From assembly GCA_963932465.1 (NCBI GenBank), contig OZ010794.1:446292502-446356501 (forward strand): DNA of 64,000 nt, given 5' to 3'. How positions within the stretch are numbered: the first letter of the stretch is position 1; the number at the start of each line of letters is the position of its first letter. The stretch comes from Maratus speciosus. Its lineage: Eukaryota; Arthropoda; Arachnida; Araneae; Salticidae. Positions 11,065 to 24,064 of this stretch are shown here, in pieces. The notes below the pieces were generated by a model. The model was not told the DNA's origin, did no database searches, and worked only from the letters and a program-made list of their open reading frames with translations. The position numbers and the translations under genes are program-made.

Positions 11065-12260
11065 ATGGAAGGCTCAGAAAAGAGCGTTTACTATTATGAG
11101 TTATTTATTTTTAATTTTTACACTTATTAAAATAACCAAAGCATCTTAGACAAGCAAAAACTTTCAAGAAGAAACATTTTAATCAAAAAGTCAATCCTTA
11201 TCTACCGACCTCCTTTTAACCCGCAATTTTTTTTTCTGCGAGTAAATACACTTTTTGAAAAACAGTACATTGAACGGATTGTAACTGTTATACGATTCCA
11301 TATTAATTTTTTAAAGCATTTTATGTTTTAAAAAATCTTAACTATTGCTAAAAAATGAGCGAGACAATCTAATCCCATATACTTTCTTTGATTTCCATTT
11401 AAATATTTTATGTTGGCTCAAATGAAATGAAAAAAAAAAAAAACGGCATTAATAAATTCACAAGCAACAATAATACAGCAGAATCTCACTATTTCAGATT
11501 TTCTCGATAAGTTCTGAACATAATTAACCTTAATATAAAATATGTCAAGGACTACTAATACAAGTACGCAGTAATTCATTTTCGCTTAAGCAAACTTTAT
11601 TCAATAATTTTCTATCGCAGTTGCCGTAAACAACTAAATATAAAATATCACAGATAGAAACTAATCGAGTTTATAAGAGGTCGAGAGAATCAAAAACCTG
11701 TTGTTTGTTACCTTAGGAACCAAATATCATGCAAACAAAGAATAGATGTGTAATCATAGGATCACGGAAGCTTTATACTATTTTTTGACTTATTTTGGAA
11801 CACTGCAAATTGCGATAGATTTCTATTTCAGGTTCACAAGAATTTTTTTCGAAATATTAAGTGTTTTAAAGTCTGATTTCATTCTCGCTGTTAAAGTATT
11901 CAAGAAAAATATGTTTTTAAGTCTCTCATTTCTTTCAATAAATTGTCTGCATATCGTCAATAATCACAGAGAAGCAGGAAAGAATTATCTTCATCAACAA
12001 TGTCTCTAGATATTCAATTTTCTGATAGCGTTCTTTAGTACATTTTATTTACTAAAATTATATATAAATTTCATTATTTTTATGCTCATGTCAAGATCAC
12101 ACCTGAAAGGTCACAGTTTGAGGTAAGAATTTTTATATTCCTTTTGATATCTTACTCATATTGATTTATTTTGCACAGCCCTTTTTCTTTCTTTCTTTCT
12201 TTTTTACAAAAATATAGTATAAATATTCTTTTTCCTTTGCGATAATTTATAATATTTATA
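11065..12260. other. No gene seen
   Basis: AT-rich. The 87-codon plus-strand frame at 11746-12009 has no recognisable domain or splice context. Confidence 0.4.
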
Positions 12261-12297
12261 TATCCTATCATATATATATATATATACTGCAAAAAAT

Positions 12298-12530
12298 AAA
12301 TTGTTGATTTAACAGTATTATACTGGCAGCAGGGGTGCCATACTGTAAAATCAACAATTATACCGTTAAATAAAAATAATAAACCGTAAAATAAAGAGTA
12401 ATGTACCGCTAAGTAGTAATATATGGTATATTTCTGCATTTTCATTTATAAAACGGTATACTACTGACACCCCAGCCTCCAGTATTATATTGTAAAATCA
12501 ACAATTTTTTTTTACAGTATACTATGTTAT
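12298..12530. repeat. Hairpin and partial repeat of it
   Basis: 12300-12358 folds into a hairpin, because AATTGTTGATTTAACAGTAT pairs with ATACTGTAAAATCAACAATT around a GC-containing loop. The right arm recurs at 12488-12512 (TGTAAAATCAACAATTTTT). It looks like a small foldback MITE or its remains, but no target duplication was identified. Confidence 0.6.
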
Positions 12531-12539
12531 AAAACAACA

Positions 12540-13345
12540 AGCCTTGAGAGTGTCTCTCAGTATGCCCAAGTTTCAAAACTATTGGAAAGATTTTTTTCTA
12601 GTTTATACCATTGGATTGGCCATTTCCCTGTATTTTTATGTATAATATACTGATATAACCGTGATTTTAGATAACAAAATATGGCATTTTTCCTTTATCC
12701 GGGGCAAATAATGCCAAAGATTTTTTTTTTTTCATTTTGGCGACAGCATAATATGCTAAACTTGGTTAAAGAATTGAAATAGTTGTATCAGCTACAGAAA
12801 TTTCAAACACATTCGAAAAAAAAAATTACTACTTTTATTTAAATTATGATAAACAAACATTTGTGTTTCAGGAATACATAGTCTTGTAAAACAAAAACAT
12901 TTAATTTAAATATAAAATCAATGTTTTCAATACGCAGTGAAAGGTTTACAATCTCATTGAATTGGTTGAAACAATATTCGGCGATTTGTCATTTGCGCCT
13001 GGGTAAGAAAAAATTTACCTGAAATTTTAATTAGATAAAATCTCAATGGCGCCATTTTCTTTTCTTCAAGTTTTCGATTTTAGATTTCATGCTCTATTTT
13101 TTCGAAATATTTTACGTTTTATTTTAAACATGACACCATTTTCACCGATAGAAACATTAACTGCTTCAGGATTAGGGAGCTATAGATTATTCTTAAGGAG
13201 AATTATGTAATTATGCATTATTATTATTTCCATAAATGCCACGATTTTGAAATAAAACGTGCTTGCTGAAATAAAGTTTGAGCAAATTGAATTTTGTCCG
13301 GGGCGTAGTTTTCCCTTCGCACGATCCTGATTCTTAATTATTACT
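12540..13345. other. No gene seen
   Basis: AT-rich. 'ggcgatttgtcatttgcgcctggg' near 12978 resembles words in block B (2137 and 23613), so part of this stretch is probably a decayed copy of that repeat. Confidence 0.35.
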
Positions 13346-13346
13346 A

Positions 13347-13410
13347 CAGTAATACCCCAACTTACGTCCCCTCGACTTACGTTACCCCGCATTTACGTCG
13401 TCTAGACTGG
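13347..13410 (+). mobile_element. Single pogo/Tigger-like terminus
   Basis: CAGTAATACCCCAACTTACG follows a TA and continues with two more 'acttacg/atttacg' repeats, the subterminal layout seen in the other pogo-like elements here. No partner end was found before the next element, so it is a truncated copy. Confidence 0.45.
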
Positions 13411-13566
13411 AGAAAAAAAAATTCCTTGATTAAAACGCACTTAGAACTTTTTTTGAAGAGTTTTGAAAGAAATTTAACATCTCAGATGCAGTCACAATCA
13501 TAAGAGATTTATGGGGTAAAGTTCAGCAAAAAACAATGAGATATGCTTAAAAAGACTGTTCCTTCG

Positions 13567-13787
13567 CACTGTAAAAAAAAATCCGACCAGTTTTCCTGTA
13601 GGAATCGGAAAAATAGTTGCCCTTATCGTACCGAAAAATTTTCCGGCTGAGTTCGGAATAAAATCCGTAAAAAAAAGGAAATAGTCAATAAAACGGTATT
13701 TTACGGATTTTATTCCGAGCTGGGTCAAAAGTTTTTCCGGTACGATAAGGGCAACTATTTTTCCGATTTCTACAGGAAAACAGGTCG

Positions 13788-13830
<43 letters not shown>

Positions 13831-13833
13831 GTG
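13567..13833. mobile_element. Palindromic (foldback) MITE, copy 1
   Basis: The element runs from CACTGTAAAAAA to a long T run and ACAGTG, and its two halves are inverse over nearly the whole length. GTAGGAATCGGAAAAATAGT near 13600 mirrors CTATTTTTCCGATTTCTAC near 13754, and 'cccttatcgtacc' mirrors 'ggtacgataaggg'. The right end includes about 35 T. A minus-strand frame of 112 codons crosses it but is only the palindrome read through. Copy 2 lies 170 bp downstream. Confidence 0.85.
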
Positions 13834-14005
13834 CATAAATAAATGCTGATTTAAGTGCTTGGGGAAATATTTCTTATCTTATCCGCAATCAGTTGGTGCA
13901 CTTTAGAAAGCGACATTTTTTTTCTATTATTATTCACATTCACGCTAATTCTAGGCTAAATTCTATTATTTTTTTCTATTATTATTCACATTCGCGCTAA
14001 TTCTA

Positions 14006-14260
14006 CACTGTTAAAAAAATTCGACCAGTTTTCCTGTAGGAATCGGAAAAATAGTTGCCCTTATCGTACCGGAAAATTTTCCGAACCAGCTTGGAATAAA
14101 ATCCGCAAAAAAAAGGAAATAGTCAATAAAACGGTATTTTAAGGATTTTATTCCGATTTTACGGATTTTAATTTGAGCTGGGTTGGAAATTTTTCCGGTA
14201 CGATAAAGGCAATTATTTTTTCGATTCCTACAGTAAAAATGGTCGTATTTTTTTACAGTG
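14006..14260. mobile_element. Palindromic (foldback) MITE, copy 2
   Basis: Same family and orientation as 13567-13833, with the same ends CACTGT and ACAGTG and the same mirrored core. A nearby unoccupied copy of the target exists: the sequence 'gctaattctaggctaaattcta' at 13945-13966 is split here between 'gctaattcta' (14005) and 'ggctaaattcta' (from 14263). Compared with that site, no long target duplication is visible. Confidence 0.83.
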
Positions 14261-14468
14261 CAGGCTAAATTCTAACAATAACGAAAAATCTTTCGTCCAG
14301 CATAGGTTATCTAAAACTTTACAAAGCAATCAGAATTCTTCATAGTTATTAAGGTGAAAGATGATGACTTCTAAATCAACAATTTATAAAAAGCATACCG
14401 CATTTGAAATTCCAATTTCTGCTATTACCATAAAAAGTCTGAAAAATATCCGATTTTTTTTAATATCA

Positions 14469-14882
14469 GGTTGTAATGAAAGTTTCCCGCCACAGCTAAT
14501 ACGGTCTGCGAAAACCGTTCGAGTTGACGTGTTTGCTCATATTTTGTGAAATGATTTTTGGCATTTGAAAGAAAGAGACTTTGCTTTATAACACTGTATT
14601 GTGAAATTTGTAAAAAAAAATCGTTATCATTAATTATAAGGTGTCTGAAATGGAACTATCACGCTACCAGATTAGATATCATCATTTACTTCCAGTTCTG
14701 TTACAAAAAGTCAGCGGCAGAATGTCACCGAATAATATGTACAGCTTTAGGTACTAGTGTTGTATCATATGGCACTGTGGAAATTTGGCGGAATGGTGGT
14801 TATACATAATATTACAGTTAATTATATATATTACAATTAGTATTATGTAATGGTGATTTGGCGGAAAACTTTCGTTACAACC
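14469..14882. mobile_element. MITE with 24-bp inverted ends
   Basis: GGTTGTAATGAAAGTTTCCC at the left is the near-perfect inverse of the right end, ending CTTTCGTTACAACC. Flanks TAATATCA and TAATATGT look like a decayed 8-bp target duplication (6 of 8 bases). The element splits a unit of the tandem array. The superfamily is not clear; an 8-bp duplication is compatible with hAT or P. Confidence 0.7.
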
Positions 14883-15204
14883 TAATATGTGTGTGCAGCC
14901 CTGTATATGATCTATATATTTGTATGTATACTACAAAGTATTCTAAAAGTTACTTCAGCTAAACGAATAGCACAATTGAAAATTTCCATTCAACAATTTC
15001 CGTGAATAAACGGAAAAGTACTTGAGAACTTTTGTACAGACCTGTATATGATACATAGAATTTATACTCGGCAAGTATTATTAAAAAAAAATAGTTCAAT
15101 TTAAAAACAAATAACTCATTTGATAATCCAACTTTTGCAATTACATCAATAATCGGAAAAATATCATATTTTCTTTTTGTGCAGCCCTGTATAAAATCTA
15201 TATA

Positions 15205-15970
15205 CAGTGAAGCCTCCCTGTGCGACCACCTCCATTAAGCGACCACCTTTCTGAACGACCATTTTTTTCATGGAGCGAAATTTATTCCCATAGGCTCAAT
15301 ACTAATTTTACCACCATTCAGAAACCACCCCAGATGAACTCCCTCCATGAGCGACCAATTTGTTTGAAGAAAATGAAACAAATTCCGTTTTTTCCTGGTC
15401 GCTTGAAAAAGGTTTTATTAGAATAATAATTCTGGGGAGCGCATTATTTATCAAACTTCTAAACTAAGTTTAGAATTTTTATTTATTCCGGTAACTTTTA
15501 AGTGTTTTTAAACCCCTTTGTGCCTTTTTAGGCAATGAATTTAAAACTGATGACAAAGTAAGGATGACGGTCCATAAACTCTCCTGCCCTATTCCGTCAA
15601 GAAACTGTCAGAGAAATAGATAAATTAATGAAATCGTCATAATTTGTTCCCGTTCAAAAAAAAAAATTGCATTTATTTACTGAACTTCGAAAGGACTTGT
15701 AAATAAAAGTTATAGAAGATAAAACCGTAAATTCAAAGCAAACGTCAATGTATTCATTTTTTGAACTCTGTACTAATTAACTTATGTAACTAAATTTTCT
15801 TTGGATACTTAAATTTTCATATTTTTTCCTAATGTGAGAAATAAATTTTAGTAACATTAATTATTAACGTTTTTTCAACAATTAAAATCTGGATTTAAAC
15901 ATGACCTCCATTAAGATTTTTGCCCATTTATATTGGAACGGAACGTGGTCGCTTTAGAGAGGTCTTACTG
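15205..15970. mobile_element. Pogo/Tigger-like MITE
   Basis: The left end is CAGTGAAGCCTCCCTGTGCG and the right end reads inversely as CAGTAAGACCTCTCTAAAGC, each next to TA (15203-15204 and 15971-15972). Words such as GCGACCACC/GGTCGC recur inside both ends (for example 15239 and 15948). The array unit resumes on the far side ('tttgtatgtatactacatag'), confirming the insertion. No transposase remains. Confidence 0.82.
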
Positions 15971-16610
15971 TATTTGTATGTATACTACATAGTATGCTAA
16001 AAGTTACTTCAGTTAAACGAATAGCACAGTTGAAAGTTTCCATTCAGCAATTTCCGTGAATGAAGGAAAATGTACTTGAGAACATTTTGTGCAGCCATGT
16101 CTAGTCTATGAGCCGTAGAATTTATACACACAAAGCAATATTTAAAAAGACTGTTCAATTTGATAACGCGTACCAGAACTGAAAATGCACGTCTAGCAAT
16201 TATTGTTCATAGGTTTCAATAGTTCAGTTATTGTTCAATTTCTTCTGTAAGCCAAATTCTATTTACACGTACCAGAACTGAAAATGCACTTCTAGCAATT
16301 ATTGTTCATAGGCTTCAATTATTGTTCTATTTCTTCTGCAAGCCAAATTCTATTGTGTGTCCCTGTAAATGAACGATAAATTATATGCACACTAGGTTCT
16401 ACAGTAAGCCTCAGTGATATATATATAAATTTCAATATGTTTAAAATAATGTATTGTCATTCAAATACACCGCAGGCGATCTTTCCCCATAGGCCGTAAT
16501 GCAACAGCATCCTTTTGAGTATCCCTACAAATGAGCCGTAACTGCTACACACCTCAGTTTCAATACCGAACATGCCATAGTAAACTCCTGTAACATATAT
16601 CAATTTCACA

Positions 16611-17741
16611 CAGGGTTGCAAAAAAGCAGGCTAAAATTAAAAAAAAGCCACGCCAGTGACTTTTATTGATTTTAACCGGCTTTTTTTGGCCAAAATTGGC
16701 CATTTTTGGCCATAATTGGCTTTTATACAATGAAGCATTGTAATTATAAACTACACATTTTAAAGTGTTTTTAATTAGTTTTAATGGCATTTAATTGGTT
16801 TGGAGTTTAATAAGTAACCCAATTTCTCAATAATGAAGACATTAATACTAGAATGAAACTTCGATGATTTTGCTAGTGATTTGTAGTCAGAATTGCAAAT
16901 ATGTCTGCTATTTTTTTAAAGCGCCATACCAACTGCTTTATCTGGTTTACACTGACGTTTAACCCCCTTCACCAATTTTTTCATTTTTACAGCTTTATAA
17001 AATTAAAGAGGACAATTGTTACTTAGTTACATGTTTTATTTACTTAATTAATTTTAAGAGCTATTAATATACGTCTTTTTTTATTTCTAGTAAACATTTA
17101 AAATTATACATAGACATATAATAAAAACATCATTTCTCACTATTAAAAACATTACGAATAGCATATGCATGAATATGCTTAGCAACAAGCTTTTCAAAAT
17201 TTTAAAGAATTTTTTTTTTCTTGTTTAAATGCTCTATTTTTTATACACTTATGTACCAAACTCTCCTCAAATATTATATCCTTTCAAATTTCTCTTTTAA
17301 CATTTATAACTTAACTCTCCATATGGACACATAAGAATGTTTCCATTTGGATATGCTACATTTTGTCATTGTTTGATTAAATATAATCTTTAAAATGTGT
17401 AGTATATATGGAGCTATGTAATATAAAATTTTAAAACACCGGTTTGGAGTCTAACTTATATTCTTTTCAATATTTATATATATATATTTTTTCAGACATA
17501 ATGCCTTCACAGTTGCCTTTCTAACCTTTATAAAAACTTATTTATTTGACAAAATTTAATAAAAATTTATAATTTTTTTAGTAGAAAATATTTATAAGTG
17601 TATTATAAATTAATTGATCCAAATTTAAAACGAATTAGCTGTAAACCAACTTTTAAAAATAAAAACCGGCTTTTTTTAAGAGGTTAAAACCAAAAAAAGT
17701 CGGCCGGCTTTTTTTGGCCTGGCTAAAAGCCGGCAACCCTG
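16611..17741. mobile_element. hAT-type MITE
   Basis: The left end is CAGGGTTGC and the right end is GCAACCCTG. The flanking 8-mers ATTTCACA and ATTTCATA agree at 7 of 8 bases. Subterminal GGCTTTTTTTGGCC-type runs occur near both ends (16678-16692 and 17706-17720). The 1131-bp interior is AT-rich with no transposase. Ends and duplication length fit hAT. Confidence 0.85.
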
Positions 17742-17880
17742 ATTTCATACCAATCTGAGTATTTTTACGCTAGTTAGAGCACGGACAGACAGACGAATCG
17801 AAGTCATGAACGCTTTTCAACTATGTTGGAAAGTGTTAAAAAAGGCATTGTACTTCATATCCATAATTATTGCTCTGCTA

Positions 17881-18020
17881 GTATGCTATTTAAATTAAGG
17901 TATTAGAGCAGTGCAGAAGAAAGTTTAATGATGATCACAGCATATTAGTGAGTATGCTATTTAAATTAAAGTATTAGAGCGGTGCAGAAGAACGTTTAAT
18001 GATGACCACAACATATTAGT
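17881..18020. repeat. 71-bp tandem duplication
   Basis: The unit starting 'gtatgctatttaaattaa' at 17881 is repeated from 17952 with few differences ('gtgcagaagaa', 'catattagt'). Confidence 0.85.
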
Positions 18021-18335
18021 TACTATTATACTGTTATTATTATTTTTAATAATAATAATTTTTTTGCAAAGCTCATGAAGATTTCTTTGTAAAAAAAGCG
18101 TCCTCGCTATACAGCGAAATTTACTCTGAAAGTTTGGGTGAACGTTATGAATCCGGAACATACCGTATATTAGGTAATGAGTATTCACCTAATAATCCCC
18201 CCCCCCTCCCCATAAAATACACGTAATATTGAGATTGGCGATAAACAGTAAAACATTGCTTAATCATGGAAAGCGCTACTTATTTTTCTTATTTTTATGA
18301 ATCTTTTTTGGCACAAATAAGATCCAGGGATATTT

Positions 18336-18336
18336 T

Positions 18337-18375
<39 letters not shown>

Positions 18376-18378
18376 TTT
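18336..18378. repeat. (TTTA)n microsatellite
   Basis: About ten uninterrupted TTTA units. Confidence 0.95.
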
Positions 18379-19764
18379 TTCGTCGTTTGTGTATTTTGCC
18401 TTCTAATTCTTTAGTTTAAAAATATCGAATAGTAAAATGAGGAGGAGGTTGAATCTGTGTGTGGAATTTATAGTATCTCCAATTGAGACATTAGTCACTT
18501 CTTAATATGAACTTTACTCCACATGAAATTAAACAAGAAAGAAAAATCATGCGTAGAGCATAGATTATGAAACACTTTCGAACAATTTCAGAACATTTTA
18601 ACAAAATTTCGCCCCTTAATAAGAGAAATAAGATATGTAAGTAAACGTTTTATAAAACGTATGAGACATTTTAAAACTAGATTTCAACAATTATCGTCCA
18701 TAGCCGGAAAGGTATTCCAGTTCTTTTGTACAGTTCTGTATGTGGTCCACAGATTTCTACAGATTCTACATAGTATGCTAAAATTTAGTTTGGTAAGAAA
18801 ACCAATAACACGGTTGAAAGTCACCCTCCGCAATTTGTACCAATAGACAGAAACGAATTCTTTGAATTCTTTTGTACAACCCTGTATATCACATACAGGG
18901 TTTTATAAACGCCACATATTAGCTGAAATTTAATTCAGGTAAAAACATGCTTAAAACTACTGAAATAAAACTTCCAGGAATTACTATCCATAGGCGGCCA
19001 TGTATCCAGTTCTTCGCATAGCCCTGTATATGATTTTATTTATATGCTACAAACATCTCTTAGTCCACTAAATGTAGTTGAACTTGAAAATGCATCACTT
19101 AAATTCAAAAACACCTTTAAGCAATTCACGCTCATTCTCACTAATACTTACGAATTCCTTTGAGTAGCCCTTTATATGGTCTATAGAATTTATGCATTCC
19201 ACATAGTATACAAAAATTTAGTTAAACATAAAAACGCACACCATAACTGAAATTCACTTTCAGCAATCATCCCTAATAGATAACATTTCGACTACACTGT
19301 TGTATCTGAAATCTTTTATGTGTCCCTGTAAATAAATAACAAATGCAATGCACATCATATTCTACTGCAAACATCTTGTAGTAAACTTAAGTAATGTATA
19401 TCAGATTCATCATATTTGAATTAGTGCAACATAATTGAAATACGCTGCGAACAGTTTTTTCCATAGAACATTACAAAACCAAACTATTTTGAGTAACACT
19501 GTAAAGGAATAATAAATGCTTTGCACTCCCATATTCTATAGAAATCATGTATTAATGCACCTCGGAAATTCATATGAATTTCATTACGTTTGTAACAGAG
19601 TAACATAATTGGAATACGCCGCAAACAATTTTCCTTCATAGACCAATAATATAACGGAATACTTAACATAGTCTATAAAAATTCCATTCTAGTGCACCTC
19701 AATAATGTATATAAATTTCATTATGTTGAAAATAGTGTAACACTACTGGAATAATAATGGAAAA

Positions 19765-20540
19765 TAAATATGGATTCCAACGTAGTTTTATTGTCGATTA
19801 ATACGTTGCAACCAAAAATGAAACACCAAAATGAATTTTCTTACTAGACTAATGTTTTTAACAGAAGAAAAAATACTAAATCTTTGTAGCACAACACAGT
19901 CTTTAAAACCATATTTAGTACTTGTAATAATGCGTACCATTATAATCTACCCTCTTTTTAAATATAAGAAAAAATTTCCTTATTAATCTTTGTGTAAAAG
20001 ATATTGTTAGCGTAGCAAAAAGTAAACGAAACATGGAAGAATTTTCCAACGGCAGTCGTATTTGTTTACGAGTTTCATTTTTTGTTGCCTATTATGTGCA
20101 TTATAAAATACAGAAGTGAGATAAAGTACATTTAAAACATGACTAACAACAAGTATGATAATCTCTAATCATGATAATTTTAATTATGTATTTGAATAAC
20201 CTGAATTCGTCTATATCTCTCTAGTACACTAAAAACATACACGAAGTGAGCGACAAAGAACGTTAGGAACCAAGATCAAAGAAGAATCAGCGGGGCTTAG
20301 TTTTGTTCAAACATCTACCATTATTTCCGGTTAGAAATTTTCGCCTTAATTTATCTGTTATTTAATAAAGTAAATAATACTATTCGGAAACAGTGTTTTT
20401 CATCTGAACAAAAAAATCCGCTAAATTGGCAACATTCGAGAAGAGAGAAGGAATTCCCATCTTGATCAATGAATTCGCGTTTTAAGCGTAATTTTTCTCT
20501 TCAAAGCTGACCAAAATTTTATCGCGTAATAACCGTCTGC
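19765..20540. other. No gene seen
   Basis: AT-rich DNA between the tandem array and the piggyBac-like element. No supported feature. Confidence 0.4.
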
Positions 20541-20782
20541 GTATTAACTCATTTATGCCTGAATTTTTGTTTTCTCAAATTTGTTGGTAAAATCCCTTTA
20601 AAATGTCACAAAATGCATTGGAAAAATACTAAAAAAAAATTACGCTAAAATATTTTTGTATTTATTTGATAAAATGTAAACGTACTAAATATGGGAATAT
20701 CCATATGTGGAAAAATGCATAATTATGTGTTTTCTCTAAATTTATATAAATTAAGCTTTTAAATTGCATACTATCTACCCTA

Positions 20783-21356
20783 TCTATATTATAAAGGACA
20801 AACATATCTGTGCGTAACGCATACGTCACTCTGCGAATGGCAACACTTTGAAATTTGAAATGAAATTTCGGTATTGCAATTTTCGCTACTGCAAATTTTT
20901 AAACTTCTAAACATCGCACAGTTTCAATTTTTACACCGTCGTATAGGGGAAAAAATGTACGTTTAAATGCAATTTGTTTGAAAGCTCTATCTCATTTATT
21001 TTTGAGATATTAATTTTTTTATAGTTTTTAATACCAATTTTGTAATTGTGGCAACTGAAATACTACGTTTCTATTAAACGTAAAGGGAAAATAGTCGTGG
21101 TAAATTTATTTTTATTGATTATATCCTTATTGATGCCATTTTCACATTACAAATAAAAGTAACTTTTTTCTAATTTTTGAACAGAAAATGTCGTCAGCCA
21201 TTAAAAAAACACGCATTCTTCTTCATAAATCAAAAGATTGAAGAAGATATTTCAATATTTTTTCATTACGCTGATACTGAATTTGAGACGCTAGGCAATG
21301 AGTAAGTTCAGTGAGTAAAAATGATGTCATATTTAAAACAAAACGATCGTTTTCTT

Positions 21357-21388
<32 letters not shown>

Positions 21389-22009
21389 TTTGTTGTTGTT
21401 TTTGATAAAACTAAATATTTGACCAATACTAAATGGCCAATACTATGGCAACTAAAGGCAAATTTCTGAATGGTAAATTTCCACGGGTACTGAGATTAGA
21501 ACTTAAAGTTTGTGCGAATGTTCACATGAAAAGTTGTATCGGACAAACGGGACTTTAAGTTATGAAATACATTCATTAATAAAGTATTGCGCGTTAAAAT
21601 ATCTTTAAATTGTGAATTTGAGTGTTGCGTATGTAAATTTTGAGAACGTGAAAATAACATATATGGATTTTATGGGGAAAATTTTTATAATGTGACAAAG
21701 CGAAATGCTTTTTAGTGATTTCTCATCCTGTAAAATCAAACTTAGCCTCAATCGATAACTTCAACATAATTACTCATCTTGATTACGTATTCTAAAACAG
21801 TTTAATTTTTCAATAACTTAAGCAGTTGAAGTTTGTGGAAATAATATTTTGGTAATTTTACGTTAAAAACATTATTTGTTTTAAAAGTTAAACAACCAAT
21901 TCAAGATGATTTTTTTATTGTAAATATTTTGGTAGGTTTATTATAAATTCGATTTAACAGTTCCATTCTAAACGTTTTAATTCGTCGAATTTCGACGGGT
22001 TCCAACTTG
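20783..22009 (+). mobile_element. Complete short non-autonomous Helitron-like element, family A
   Basis: The element starts TCTATATTATAAAGGACAAA after a host A. It ends with the 13-nt palindrome GTCGAATTTCGAC (21984-21996), a nine-base spacer and CTTG, before a host T. It is the same family as 2879-4020 on the other strand, with matching internal stretches. The poly-T/(TTG) tract at 21353-21402 is peculiar to this copy. No Rep or helicase sequence is present. Short frames in it are not genes. Confidence 0.62.
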
Positions 22010-22339
22010 TATATATAAAATCGTAATGAAACGAATTTATGAAACGAATATATGAAACGCCTGAAATGTAACGATTCTTTGAATCGACTGATTAAACAAC
22101 TGATTATGTTTCACGGTGATTTCTCCTAAAAAGGGGAATACTTTGCGATGAAATTAACACCAAAAATCAATATTGATCCGCAGATTTCAAAACTGGTATT
22201 AGAAATTTTAAATTCCAATTAGTTTTCGAAATATTAATTTTTTTCTAATTTTATATACATTTTTCTAATGATGGCAACTCAAATTTTAATCAAACAGATT
22301 TTTTTTTTTCAGATTTTAGAAAAGGTTACTATTTTAAAC

Positions 22340-23470
22340 TAATTTGGCGAGAAGTCTGGCCTCCCTTAAATGTATGCTAAGAAATGTATCATGTTACTTT
22401 TATTCATTCAATTTGTATTTCATTATCATTTTAATACAAGCAGAAACATTTAAAATAAATGGCTTTAACTTCTTTATTTTTTTTTAAACGAAATGAAAAG
22501 AAAAATATTAGGCACACATGTCATATACGCACCGGGGTACCTAATTGGTGCCAAAATGGCATTATTTTGGTTGACATGGTAACCCGGCTATTGTTGTTTA
22601 TTTAATAATAAGTGTTTATTTACTTTATTTTCTTTTTTTAAATTACATAAATTGTTTTGTTCTATAGTTTATTAATTTTTTTTGTTATTTTTCTTTAAAA
22701 ATAAAAAATAATAGAAAATAATTAAAAAATACGGTACTACTTAGTTATTCCATCGACCCATTTCGTCAAACCACTCGCTAAATTATACAAATTGACATAA
22801 TTTTTATTTTAAATAACGAAAGAACAAAAAAAATAGTATAACATTAATAAATATACAAATAAAACGTCGAAATAAAAATCACTTGATGACGTAAAGACGT
22901 GTAACTTGCTTAAAGTCAAGTGAATGTGACATTTATCAACCATTATTGGCATTTAATCTTATAGTTTGGTGATAGATTTTTGGTCGACGGGATAACTAAG
23001 TAGTACCAAAAATACATATGTAACTGGTATTCGAAAACGAGGATTTCGCCAAATTTTCGTAAAAAAAAATCACGCCAAACCGGGTGCGTATATGGCATCT
23101 GGCCAAGTATTAAATGATGTAACAAACGATGACATTTAATTCCAACTTCAAAGCAATGTTATAATTTACCACTCGAAAAATAAAAAAGAATCCTAACTGG
23201 CGAGTTGAAAAATAGTTATTGGCGAGATTTGCACCCGGCTAGCGTAACAGCACCAAGAATTCTTTGCGACAATGCTTTTATGTAGTATTATTCGAAAAAA
23301 AAATTGATTTTTTTTTTACGGTCCCATATTGGCGCTATTTTTTTCTGACGCCAATGTCATATACGCAACGGGTACTTAACTGGCGCCATAGTATCGTTAT
23401 TTTGCTTGATTTGATAAGCCGGATGTTGTTGTTTATGCTGTTGATCTTTTCCCTAAATTAGCGTCGGAAA
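22340..23470 (+). repeat. Dispersed repeat block B
   Basis: This is the inverted counterpart of 1300-2290. The segment with 'gtcatatacgcac' and a 'ttgttgtttat' stretch occurs twice here (22513-22680 and 23350-23440) in the same orientation, and a decayed third piece lies at 23085-23103. No ends were defined. The 65-codon frame at 23264-23461 lies inside it and is not supported as a gene. Confidence 0.55.
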
Positions 23471-23689
23471 AAAATCGCGCCAATAAGGGGCCGTATATGA
23501 TATCTGGGCCAAATTTTCACATGAAAAGCGAAGGGATCAGAGCGTATTTATTTATGGCAGTTACATGACTTCGACTATTATAATATAGATGAAATGATGG
23601 CGATAGAATAATATTTGGCGACTTATCACCTGTACCTGGCTAATATTAAAGTACCAAAATGGCACCAGGAATATAAAAAGCGAAGTGGT

Positions 23690-24064
23690 TCGCCCGGAAC
23701 TCTTGATGAAAGTCACATAACTTAGGCTATTGTTATACAAATTGTTTTAAAATACCGGGAGACAAAGACTCTGTACACTTAATTCCTTTTATTTTTAGCT
23801 TCTTTTCAAACGTTTAACTGATCCTCTTTAGTCAAACACGAAAACAGCCATTGGATGCCTTAACAGCAACTGATTCGGCCTTAAATTTTTGAAATCAAAG
23901 GAAATTGAATGGAAACCCGTTTACAGGGAGATCTTCACAGCTTTTTTCAGTATAATTCAATCTTCTATAATATTTTTTAAACCGATCAGATTAGCGTGTC
24001 TAAGATTCTGCGGTGTCTGAACGGGGGTTGGCGAGCGAAGCTTGCAGGGGGCAGAGCCTCCTAA
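23690..24064 (+). mobile_element. Helitron-like 3' region, family D
   Basis: The 3' end has a hairpin GGGGGCAGAGCCTCC, then CTAA (24061-24064) and a host T, fitting the CTRR|T rule. A further G+C-rich motif, GGCGAGCGAAGCTTGC, sits just before it. The preceding 300 bp match the minus-strand copy at 31692-32025, for example 'ataccgggagacaa' and 'acccgtttacagggagat'. The 5' end was not delimited. Confidence 0.6.

Larger units (their letters stand above)
14290..19760. repeat. Old degenerate tandem array, unit about 150 bp
   Basis: A weakly conserved unit recurs with words such as 'gcagccctgtatatgatcta', 'acatagtatgctaaaa' and 'caatttccgtgaat'. Recognisable starts are near 14896, 15042, 15183, 16092, 18733, 18881, 19020, 19165 and 19320. 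Spacing is about 140-155 bp where uninterrupted. The sequence is still ordered but heavily mutated, so the array is old. Three MITEs (14469-14882, 15205-15970 and 16611-17741) interrupt it and account for much of the apparent length. Short frames inside it are meaningless. Confidence 0.7.

Noticed and set aside
13498..13836. 112-codon minus-strand open frame
   Set aside because: It runs through the palindromic MITE 13567-13833, and the poly-Lys start comes from its T tract. It has no domain.
23575..23589. A further minus-strand Helitron 5' end ('tattataatatagat')
   Set aside because: It resembles the family A start only over about 12 bases, and the following sequence does not match family A.
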